The translations under genes were made by a program, and so were the position numbers. From Actinomycetota bacterium (GTDB taxonomy: Bacteria; Actinomycetota; Acidimicrobiia; Acidimicrobiales; Iamiaceae): 5,306 bases of DNA. The notes below the pieces were generated by a model. That model was not told the DNA's origin. It worked only from the letters and a program-made list of their open reading frames with translations, and searched no databases. The stretch spans positions 1 to 5,306 of the forward strand of contig JADGOP010000203.1 of assembly GCA_017882935.1 (NCBI GenBank), read 5' to 3'. Numbering within the stretch: the first letter of the stretch is position 1; the number at the start of each line of letters is the position of its first letter. Shown here piece after piece: positions 1 through 5,306 of this stretch.

Positions 1-846
1 CTCGTCGACAAGACCGCCTTCACCGGCTCCACCGAGGTCGGCCGGCGCATCATGCAGCTGGCATCGGGCACCGTGAAGCCCGTCACCCTCGAGCTGGGCG
101 GCAAGTCGGCCAACATCGTGCTCGACGACGCCGACCTCGACCTCGCCGCCGGCGCGGTGCTGTTCGGCACCTTCCTGCACAACGGGCAGGTCTGCGAGTC
201 CGGCACCCGGGCCCTCGTCCACCGCTCGATCCTCGACGAGTTCGTGGCCCTGCTCGTCGAGCGCGCCCAGAAGATCGTCATCGGCGACCCGCTCGACTTC
301 ACCACCGACCTCGGCCCGCTCGTGTCGCGCGGCCAGGTCGAGACCGTCGAGCGCTACGTGAAGCTCGGTCGCGACGAGGTCGGCGAGCCGGTCGTGGGTG
401 GCTCCAAGCCCACCGGCCTGGCCGACGGGCTCGACACCGAGGCGTTCTTCCAGCCCACGATCTTCACCGGCGTCGACAACAAGGCCAAGATCGCCCAGGA
501 GGAGATCTTCGGCCCGGTGCTGTGCGTGATCCCCTACGACACCGACGACGAGGCCATCGCCATCGCCAACGACTCCATCTACGGGCTCGCCGGCGGCGTG
601 CAGTCCACCAACATCGAGCGCGCCCAGTCGATCGCCGACCGCATGCGCACCGGCACCGTGTGGGTGAACGACTACCACCTCATCGACCCGCAGCGGCCGT
701 TCGGCGGCTACAAGCAGTCGGGCATCGGCCGTGAGCTCGGGGTCGAGGGCTACAACGTGTACCGCCAGGTGAAGCACGTCCACACCAACCCCGGTGGCAC
801 CCGTGACAACTACATCCACTTCAGCGCCCTGAGCGGCGAGATCTGA
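1..846 (+). CDS. Aldehyde dehydrogenase, C-terminal part (5' end outside window)
   Basis: NAD(P)-dependent aldehyde dehydrogenase superfamily enzyme, oxidising an aldehyde to a carboxylate in the cytoplasm. The frame is open from base 1, so the ATG at 52 is an internal Met and not the start. Family enzymes are about 480-510 residues, so roughly the first 220 residues, including most of the Rossmann fold, are missing. Positions in the 281-residue fragment: FTGSTEVG (7-14, cofactor contact), LELGGKS with the general-base Glu31, GQVCESGTR with the nucleophile Cys65, EEIFGPV with the cofactor-ribose Glu168, WVNDYH (221-226) and PFGGYKQSGIGRE (from 233). All expected catalytic residues are present, so the enzyme is probably active. 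The active-site loop reads VCESGTR, not the VCTCPSR typical of the acetaldehyde dehydrogenases usually paired with DUF779. The substrate cannot be told from this. The family call is very secure. Confidence 0.97.
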   Translation, partial: LVDKTAFTGSTEVGRRIMQLASGTVKPVTLELGGKSANIVLDDADLDLAAGAVLFGTFLHNGQVCESGTRALVHRSILDEFVALLVERAQKIVIGDPLDFTTDLGPLVSRGQVETVERYVKLGRDEVGEPVVGGSKPTGLADGLDTEAFFQPTIFTGVDNKAKIAQEEIFGPVLCVIPYDTDDEAIAIANDSIYGLAGGVQSTNIERAQSIADRMRTGTVWVNDYHLIDPQRPFGGYKQSGIGRELGVEGYNVYRQVKHVHTNPGGTRDNYIHFSALSGEI

Positions 847-860
847 CCCCAGCACCAGAC

Positions 861-900
861 GACGGCCGGCGGGCGCGATCTGCGCCCGCCGGGTGCCGTC
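861..900 (+). terminator. GC-rich hairpin between ALDH and DUF779 genes
   Basis: A perfect 11-bp inverted repeat (866-876 with 882-892) has a 5-nt loop, GATCT. Alternatively, the 10-bp inner stem (867-876 with 882-891) extends through a 3-nt bulge (892-894) by six more pairs, GACGGC 861-866 with GCCGTC 895-900. It begins 14 nt after the ALDH stop. There is no T-run after the stem, so it is not a classic intrinsic terminator, although T-less hairpins are common candidates in actinobacteria. It may stop ALDH transcripts, protect their 3' ends, or attenuate read-through into the next gene. Confidence 0.45.
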
Positions 901-902
901 CG

Positions 903-914
903 TAGCATGGGGGC
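903..914 (+). promoter_or_regulatory. Candidate leaderless -10 promoter for the DUF779 gene
   Basis: TAGCAT at 903-908 fits the actinobacterial TANNNT -10 consensus. Its last T lies 7 nt before the A of the ATG at 915, the spacing expected if transcription starts at the start codon itself. No good -35 is seen: the 17-nt-spaced position falls inside the preceding hairpin. The alternative is a leadered gene using the G-run at 909-913 as ribosome site, but that run is only one base from the ATG, too close for normal use. The call rests on spacing and consensus alone. Confidence 0.4.
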
Positions 915-1337
915 ATGCGCATTGCTGTCACCGACCGGGCCCGTGAGGTCGTCGAACGGGCGGAGCGGGCCAGGTCGGGCACGCTGACGGTCACCATCGG
1001 CACCGGCTGCTGCGAGTCCACCGCGCCGTTCCTCTACGAGGACTTCTGGCCGGGCCCCGACCAGGCGCCCGTCGGCAGCGTCGGCGACGTCGTGGTCTAC
1101 GCCCCCGACTACGTCCGCGCGCTGTACCCCGGCGACGAGTCGGTGACCCTCGACGTCATCGACGAGCTCGCCGAGTCGCTCTCGATCGAGACCGAGTTCG
1201 GCTGCCGCCTGGTGCTGCGCGGCCCGCGCACCGACTCCGCCACCGAGCCCGACGCCTGTCCGGTTCCCGCGGCGGGTCCTCCCCGGCTGGTCACAGGGAG
1301 CCTCCCCGAGGCGTTGCGTGGCCTTCGCATCCGGTGA
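915..1337 (+). CDS. DUF779 family protein (ALDH-associated)
   Basis: 140-residue soluble protein with no signal peptide or membrane segment. Residues 1-103 look like DUF779, a small family recurrently encoded next to aldehyde dehydrogenases, whose biochemical role I do not know. The best marker is TGCCESTAPFLYEDF (30-44), matching the family's GGCC-D/E-x-S/T-x-P block with the vicinal cysteines Cys32-Cys33. Further on are VGDVVVYAPDY (56-66), the LDV strand (79-81) and FGCRLVLRG (96-104) with Cys97. It is divergent: the later family cysteine (MCYP in relatives) is Leu here, and the glycine-rich GRGGGFSLE-like segment reads DELAESLSIE (83-92). The last ~36 residues are Pro/Ala-rich and probably not conserved. 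The ATG at 915 is chosen because the domain starts almost at once and a leaderless promoter fits there. It lies 68 nt after the ALDH stop, so joint function with that enzyme is likely. Its end overlaps the next gene by 20 bp. Confidence 0.85.
   Translation: MRIAVTDRAREVVERAERARSGTLTVTIGTGCCESTAPFLYEDFWPGPDQAPVGSVGDVVVYAPDYVRALYPGDESVTLDVIDELAESLSIETEFGCRLVLRGPRTDSATEPDACPVPAAGPPRLVTGSLPEALRGLRIR
1308..1311 (+). promoter_or_regulatory. Ribosome binding site supporting the GTG start at 1318
   Basis: GAGG lies six bases before the GTG at 1318, inside the end of the DUF779 gene. It is the main reason for choosing this start. No other usual start codon occurs in this frame between 1318 and the ABC domain proper. 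The next in-frame GTG, at 1501, would remove the A-loop tyrosine. Confidence 0.5.
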
Positions 1338-2157
1338 GCGCTCGCCGGCAGCGGTCGGCGACCAGGCGGGCAGCGTCGCGCCCTCCCACCCCCTGCTGAC
1401 CGGGTCCGAGCCGGCACCTCCGGGCCCCGAGGTCGCGCCGACCCTGCCCATCCTCAGCGCCCGGGGCGTCCGCAAGACCTACCGCACCGGTGCCGGCACG
1501 GTGGAGGCCCTGCGCGGGGTCGACCTCGACGTGAACCCGGGCGAGCTGGTCATGGTCATGGGACCGTCGGGCAACGGCAAGACCACCATGCTCAACTGCC
1601 TGTCGGGCCTCGACGACATCGACGCCGGAACGGTCACCATCGACGGCGAGGACCTCCACGCCCTCACCGACGCCCAACGCACCGCGCAGCGCGCCCGTCG
1701 CATGGGGTTCATCTTCCAGAGCTTCAACCTGATCCCGGTCTTCACTGCCGCCGAGAACGTGGAGCTGCCGCTGCTGTGCACCGGGGTGCGACCCCGTGAG
1801 GCACGTGAGCGCGCGCACGACATGCTCGAGCGCGTCGGCCTCGGCAGCCGCGGCAAGCACCGCCCGCTCGAGCTGTCGGGCGGCCAGCAGCAGCGCGTCG
1901 CCATCGCCCGCGCGCTGGTCAACGAGCCCGCCATCGTGTGGGCCGACGAGCCCACCGGCAACCTCGACACGCACACCGCGTCCGACGTGCTGCACCTCAT
2001 GCGCGAGTTCCACGCCGCCGGCCAGACGTTGGTGGTCGTCACCCACGACCACCAGATCGGCACCTCGAGCGAGCGACTCGTGCAGATGATCGACGGCCTG
2101 GTGAACTACGACGGCCATCCCGACGGCGCGCCGCCGGATCCCACCTTCGACTCCTGA
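1318..2157 (+). CDS. ABC transporter ATP-binding protein, MacB/LolD (FtsE-like) type
   Basis: 279-residue cytoplasmic ATPase that powers the permease encoded next. The ABC domain runs from about residue 45. Motifs in order: A-loop Tyr55 (RKTY), Walker A GPSGNGKTT (82-90), Q-loop Gln134 in FIFQSFNLIP, signature LSGGQQQR (186-193), Walker B AIVWADEP with catalytic Glu211, D-loop NLD (215-217) and H-loop His243 in VVTHD. All catalytic positions are intact. The LSGGQQQRVAIARALVNEP and ADEPTGNLD stretches are typical of the MacB/LolD/FtsE group, which work with FtsX-fold permeases and use ATP for transmembrane conformational work, lipoprotein release or export. Relatives are usually about 220-250 residues; the excess is an N-terminal Pro/Ala/Ser-rich stretch of about 42 residues with no motif. 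Its codons still show mostly G/C third positions, which supports it being translated. The stop shares one base with the permease ATG, so the two are translationally coupled. The substrate is unknown. Confidence 0.96.
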   Translation: MAFASGERSPAAVGDQAGSVAPSHPLLTGSEPAPPGPEVAPTLPILSARGVRKTYRTGAGTVEALRGVDLDVNPGELVMVMGPSGNGKTTMLNCLSGLDDIDAGTVTIDGEDLHALTDAQRTAQRARRMGFIFQSFNLIPVFTAAENVELPLLCTGVRPREARERAHDMLERVGLGSRGKHRPLELSGGQQQRVAIARALVNEPAIVWADEPTGNLDTHTASDVLHLMREFHAAGQTLVVVTHDHQIGTSSERLVQMIDGLVNYDGHPDGAPPDPTFDS

Positions 2158-5039
2158 TGCTCGGGCTCCTCGGCTGGCTGGGCGTGGCGCTGATCGCCGG
2201 CATGCTGGCGATCACGGTCCACGACGCGCTGCTGCGGCCGGCCTTCCGCCGGCTGGCCTCCCGCAACCTGGCCCGTCGCTGGCCCGAGGGATCGCTCGTC
2301 GTGCTCGGCTCCTCACTCGGTACCGCCATCATCGCTGCCTCGTTCCTGGTCGGGGCCACGTTCCAGTCGTCGCTGCGCGACGACGCCCGCACCAAGCTCG
2401 GCCCCATCGACGAGGAGGTGGTCGCCGTGGGCCGCGTCACGCCGCCCGCGTCGTGGCACGCCCTCGTGACCCCGCCGATCCCGGGCACCGACGGCCTCGC
2501 CGCGGCCGTGACCGCGCCGGCGGCGTTCAGTGCCAAGGGGCGCGCCGGCGAGGTCACCCGGGCGGTGCCCGACACCGTCGTCGCCGAGACCGACTTCGGC
2601 GAGGGGCGGGCGCTCGGTCACGACCCGGCGGCCACCGGGCTGGCCCATGCCGGGCACGATCCGGTCGGCCGCGAGGTCGTGATCAACCAGGTGCTGGCCT
2701 CGAAGCTGCGCGCGCGCGTGGGGTCGTCGATCGCGTTGCACGCCTACGGCCAGACCCGAGCGCTCGTGGTCCGCACGATCGTTCCCCAGGTCGGCCTCGC
2801 CGGCGCCTTCGACGCCTTCGTGGCGAACGGCACCATCGCCTCGATGGCCGCGAAGTCCGACATCGCCGCCGCCACGCCGCCGTCGCTCGTCTTCCTCGTG
2901 TCGAACAAGGGCGGCGTGTTCGACAGCGCGGGCCACACCGAGGCCGTCGTCGCCGAGATCAACCGTCGTCTGGCGGGGCAGGCGAACGTCGAGGTGCTCA
3001 CCGTCAAGCAGGACCTGCTCCGCGACGCGACCGAGTCGGGTCACCAGATCGGGCAGCTGTTCACCGGAGTCGGCGTGTTCAGCGTGCTCGCCGGCGTCCT
3101 GCTCCTGGTCAACCTCTTCGTGATGCTCGCCGAGGAGCGCCGCCGCGAGCTCGGCATGGCGCGGGCGGTGGGGCTCAAGCGTCGCGACCTCATGCGCGTG
3201 TTCGCGCTCGAGGGCGCCGTCTACGCGGTGCTGTCGGCGTTCGTCGGCGCGCTCGGTGGCATCGCCGTGGGCTGGCTCATCGTCCAGGCCACGCGCCGCA
3301 TCTTCAGCAGGGGCGGCGACGAGTTCTCGCTGCACTTCTCCGCGCCGGCCGTCGACCTGGCCATCGCCGGCGGCATCGGCCTCGGCATCGCGCTGCTGAC
3401 GGTTTGGATCACGAGTGGCCGCACGGCACGCATGAACGTGGTGCGGGCCATCCGTGACCTGCCCGACCCCAAGGTCGAGGGGCACCGCTTCCACTCCAGC
3501 CTGTTCGCCTCGATCGGCGTCGTCGTCGGCGGCATCATCACGGTCGCCGGCCTGCTCGTCCCCATCGCGATCGCGGTGCTCGTCGGTCCACCCCTGGTGC
3601 TCTTCAGCGCCATCCCGCTGATCCGGCCCGTGCTCGGGCGGCGCACCACCGTGTCGCTGCTGTCCGCGTCCGCGCTGCTGTGGTGCAGCGGCGTCTTCAC
3701 GTTCCTGCCCGGGGCCACCAAGGGCGCGGGCGTCCCCGTGTTCATCGTGATGGGTGTGATCATGGTCGGCGCGGCCGTCACCCTCGCCTCTTCCATCGAC
3801 CACGCCTGGGTGTCGTTGGCCGAGCGGGTGTCGCGCACCGGGCACGGGCTGGCGGCCCGCCTCGGCCTGGCCTACCCCCTGGCCCGCCTGTTCCGCACCG
3901 CCATGCTCCTGGCGATGTACTCGCTGATCGTCTTCACCCTCACCTTCATCGCGGTCTACTCGCAGATCCTCGGGGCGCAGGCGCACACCTTCACCGACGA
4001 GGTTCGTGCCGGCACCGACCTGCGCGTCGACTCCAACCCCGCCAACCCGGTCACCCCCGCGGCGCTGCGCGCCCAGCCGGGTGTCGCGGCGGTCGCCCCG
4101 CTCGTCCAGTCCGCGCCCGACTTCACCGCATCGTTCGCGCACACCCCGAAGCAGTGGGGGCTGTCGGGCCTCGACGCCCGGCTGCTGGCGTCCGGGACGC
4201 CGACGCTCTCGTCCCGCTCGGCTGCCTTCGCCTCCGACGAGGCCGCGTTCCGCAGCCTCCTCACCGATCCCTCGAGCATCGTCGTCGACGCGCAGTTCCT
4301 GTCGAAGGGCACGGGGAGCCAACCCGGAAACGACCAGGTCCAGGTCGGCGACCGGACCACGGCCATCAACCCCGCCACGGGACAGACCCGCGTGTACACG
4401 GTCATCGGCATCATGAGCCACGACATCGCGCAGGTCGGCTCGTTCGCCTCCGCCGAGTCGGTGAAGTCGCTCATGGGCAACCTCGCCGTGACGAGCCGGT
4501 TCTACGTGCAGGTCGACCCGGGCACCTCGCCTGCCGTGGTGGCGGCGCAGCTCAACGCCCACCTCATCGACCACGGCGTCGACGCGCAGACCTTCCGGGC
4601 GCTCGTCGACAAGAGCATCGCCACCGAGCTGGGCTTCCTGCAGCTCATGCAGGGCTACCTCGCGCTGGGGCTCATCATCGGCATCGCCGGGCTCGGCGTG
4701 GTGATGGTGCGGGCGGTGCGCGAGCGGCGCCGGCAGCTGGGCATCCTGCGTGCGATCGGCTTCTCGGCCGACACCGTGCGCCGGGCCTTCCTCGCCGAGG
4801 CCGCGTTCATCGCCGCGCAGGGCATCGTGATCGGCGTGGCGCTCGGCCTCGTCACGTCGTACCAGATGCTCACCAAGTCGGCGACGCTCGGGGGCCAGCC
4901 GCTGCCCTTCGACGCCCCCTGGCTGCTGCTCGCCGCGCTGGCCTCGGTGCCGTTCTTCGCCTCGCTCGCCGCGGTGCTCATCCCGGCCTCCCAGGCCGCG
5001 GCGATCAACCCTGCCGCCGTCCTCCGCCGCGCCGACTGA
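2157..5039 (+). CDS. ABC transporter permease with two FtsX domains (MacB-like/ABC3 type)
   Basis: 960-residue membrane protein, partner of the preceding ATPase. I start it at the ATG at 2157, in a TGATG junction with the ATPase stop. The frame is open further upstream (ATG at 1938), but that stretch lies inside the ATPase gene and translates to Arg/Pro-rich junk. No Shine-Dalgarno sequence precedes 2157, so re-initiation is likely. By eye there are 13 hydrophobic segments, near residues 2-20, 46-68, 303-325, 352-378, 398-420, 449-471, 473-492, 498-517, 526-547, 582-605, 832-853, 877-901 and 919-943. Two large extracytoplasmic domains (about 69-300 and 606-828) resemble MacB-type periplasmic core domains. 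Each is followed by an FtsX domain with a matching cytoplasmic coupling helix: ERRRELGMARAVGLKRRDLM (327-346) and ERRRQLGILRAIGFSADTVR (856-875). It is thus an internal duplication carrying both halves in one chain. Four additional membrane segments (449-547) lie between the halves. Charge placement fits the positive-inside rule, with the C-terminus cytoplasmic. The substrate is not predictable: export of a peptide, lipid or lipoprotein, or cell-wall signalling, are all possible. Confidence 0.93.
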   Translation: MLGLLGWLGVALIAGMLAITVHDALLRPAFRRLASRNLARRWPEGSLVVLGSSLGTAIIAASFLVGATFQSSLRDDARTKLGPIDEEVVAVGRVTPPASWHALVTPPIPGTDGLAAAVTAPAAFSAKGRAGEVTRAVPDTVVAETDFGEGRALGHDPAATGLAHAGHDPVGREVVINQVLASKLRARVGSSIALHAYGQTRALVVRTIVPQVGLAGAFDAFVANGTIASMAAKSDIAAATPPSLVFLVSNKGGVFDSAGHTEAVVAEINRRLAGQANVEVLTVKQDLLRDATESGHQIGQLFTGVGVFSVLAGVLLLVNLFVMLAEERRRELGMARAVGLKRRDLMRVFALEGAVYAVLSAFVGALGGIAVGWLIVQATRRIFSRGGDEFSLHFSAPAVDLAIAGGIGLGIALLTVWITSGRTARMNVVRAIRDLPDPKVEGHRFHSSLFASIGVVVGGIITVAGLLVPIAIAVLVGPPLVLFSAIPLIRPVLGRRTTVSLLSASALLWCSGVFTFLPGATKGAGVPVFIVMGVIMVGAAVTLASSIDHAWVSLAERVSRTGHGLAARLGLAYPLARLFRTAMLLAMYSLIVFTLTFIAVYSQILGAQAHTFTDEVRAGTDLRVDSNPANPVTPAALRAQPGVAAVAPLVQSAPDFTASFAHTPKQWGLSGLDARLLASGTPTLSSRSAAFASDEAAFRSLLTDPSSIVVDAQFLSKGTGSQPGNDQVQVGDRTTAINPATGQTRVYTVIGIMSHDIAQVGSFASAESVKSLMGNLAVTSRFYVQVDPGTSPAVVAAQLNAHLIDHGVDAQTFRALVDKSIATELGFLQLMQGYLALGLIIGIAGLGVVMVRAVRERRRQLGILRAIGFSADTVRRAFLAEAAFIAAQGIVIGVALGLVTSYQMLTKSATLGGQPLPFDAPWLLLAALASVPFFASLAAVLIPASQAAAINPAAVLRRAD

Positions 5040-5068
5040 CCCCGTCCCCGCCAGGGCCGGGACCCCTC

Positions 5069-5122
5069 GCGTCTTGGGTGGGGATCGGCGTGCCAGGGCA
5101 CGCCGATCCCCACCCAAAACGC
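5069..5122. terminator. Large palindromic hairpin in convergent gap, probable bidirectional terminator
   Basis: Arms 5074-5094 and 5097-5117 are 21-nt perfect reverse complements around a 2-nt centre (AG). Allowing a 4-nt loop, this gives a 20-bp stem. After one C/A mismatch (5073/5118) four more pairs form, GCGT 5069-5072 with ACGC 5119-5122. It starts 30 nt past the permease stop and ends 12 nt before the stop of the minus-strand gene, ideal for ending both. Neither strand has a T-run after the stem, so termination would be of the T-less kind. A dispersed palindromic repeat (REP-like) is an alternative. Confidence 0.6.
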
Positions 5123-5134
5123 CGAGTATGAGGG

Positions 5135-5306
5135 TCAGGCGGGCTTGGTGCCGAGGAAGGTGACGTTGCCGAGCTCGATGCGGGCGCTGCAGTCGGCCAT
5201 GGCGATGGGCGGCACGGTCTCGGTGTGCAGGCGCTCGGCCAGGCGGCGGAACGACTCGGCCGCCGGGCCGGTGCCGAGTGCCGCCGGCTGGCCGTCGTCG
5301 CCGCCC
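5135..5306 (-). CDS. C-terminal fragment of unidentified protein, possibly Mrp/ApbC-like ATPase
   Basis: On the minus strand a frame is open from the right edge to a TGA at 5137-5135, giving the last 56 residues of a protein whose start lies outside. Of its 56 codons only one (GCA) ends in A or T, strong evidence that it is coding. The translation begins GGDDGQPAALGTGPAAESFR, continues with an amphipathic stretch RLAERLHTETVPP, and ends in ADCSARIELGNVTFLGTKPA. The GGDDGxP...AAxxFRxLAxR pattern recalls the C-terminal end of Mrp/ApbC (NBP35-like) P-loop ATPases, which carry or insert iron-sulfur clusters. The P-loop is not in view, so that family call is only a guess. The gene is convergent with the permease and not part of its operon. 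Confidence 0.7.
   Translation of the reverse strand, partial: GGDDGQPAALGTGPAAESFRRLAERLHTETVPPIAMADCSARIELGNVTFLGTKPA

Noticed and set aside
52..846. ALDH starting at the ATG at 52
   Set aside because: The frame is open to base 1 and encodes the conserved FTGSTEVG motif upstream of that Met, so the gene is cut by the window edge and does not begin there.
1295..1307. GGGAGCCTCCC symmetric sequence before the ATPase start
   Set aside because: The arms leave a 1-nt loop, so it cannot fold as a normal hairpin, and short GC symmetry is expected by chance at this composition.
1291..2118. 275-residue minus-strand open frame across the ATPase gene
   Set aside because: It is antisense to an ATPase with every canonical motif. 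Its composition is what reverse-complemented high-GC coding sequence gives, and no family is recognisable.
1938..2156. Upstream extension of the permease frame from the ATG at 1938
   Set aside because: It lies inside the conserved Walker B-H-loop part of the ATPase in another frame, and its translation is Arg/Pro/His-rich noise. The start at 2157 gives a proper N-terminal membrane segment.
2313..5117. 934-residue open frame on the minus strand, antisense to the permease
   Set aside because: It is a by-product of high GC with scarce stop codons. Its translation is Arg/Gly/Asp/His-rich with no domain, while the plus strand encodes an obvious membrane protein.
3680..5131. 483-residue plus-strand open frame in another register within the permease
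   Set aside because: It is Arg/Gly/His/Pro-rich shadow translation that overlaps the real permease and its outer domain.

Overview
The window is GC-rich (about 70% by eye) with G or C at nearly every third codon position. It carries a DUF779 gene beside an aldehyde dehydrogenase (ALDH) gene and a promoter-like TAGCAT placed 7 nt before an ATG. Together these suggest an actinobacterium, possibly Acidimicrobiia or a relative. The phylum is inferred from composition and gene content, with no marker gene to confirm it.

Layout: (1) Bases 1-846 (+) hold the C-terminal 281 residues of an NAD(P)-dependent aldehyde dehydrogenase, cut by the left edge, with both catalytic residues present. (2) Bases 847-914 are a short gap with a strong GC hairpin and a candidate leaderless promoter. 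(3) Bases 915-1337 (+) hold a small DUF779-family protein, a family often found next to aldehyde dehydrogenases. (4) Bases 1318-2157 (+) encode a MacB/LolD-type ABC ATPase that overlaps the DUF779 gene by 20 bp. (5) Bases 2157-5039 (+) encode its 960-residue FtsX-type permease, joined to the ATPase stop by TGATG. (6) Bases 5040-5134 are a convergent gap holding a near-perfect 54-nt hairpin. (7) Bases 5135-5306 (-) are the C-terminal end of a further gene, cut by the right edge.

Two functional modules are visible. The ALDH and DUF779 genes form an aldehyde-oxidation pair. The ATPase and permease form a complete two-gene ABC system of the mechanotransmission/export type, with an unknown substrate and no visible periplasmic adaptor gene. 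The DUF779/ATPase overlap means the modules may share a transcript, but nothing else ties their functions together.

I see no tRNA, rRNA, CRISPR array, insertion sequence or defence system. The window is mostly ordinary accessory metabolism and transport. The points worth a second look are the divergent ALDH-DUF779 pair, the extra membrane block in the permease, and the large palindrome after the permease.
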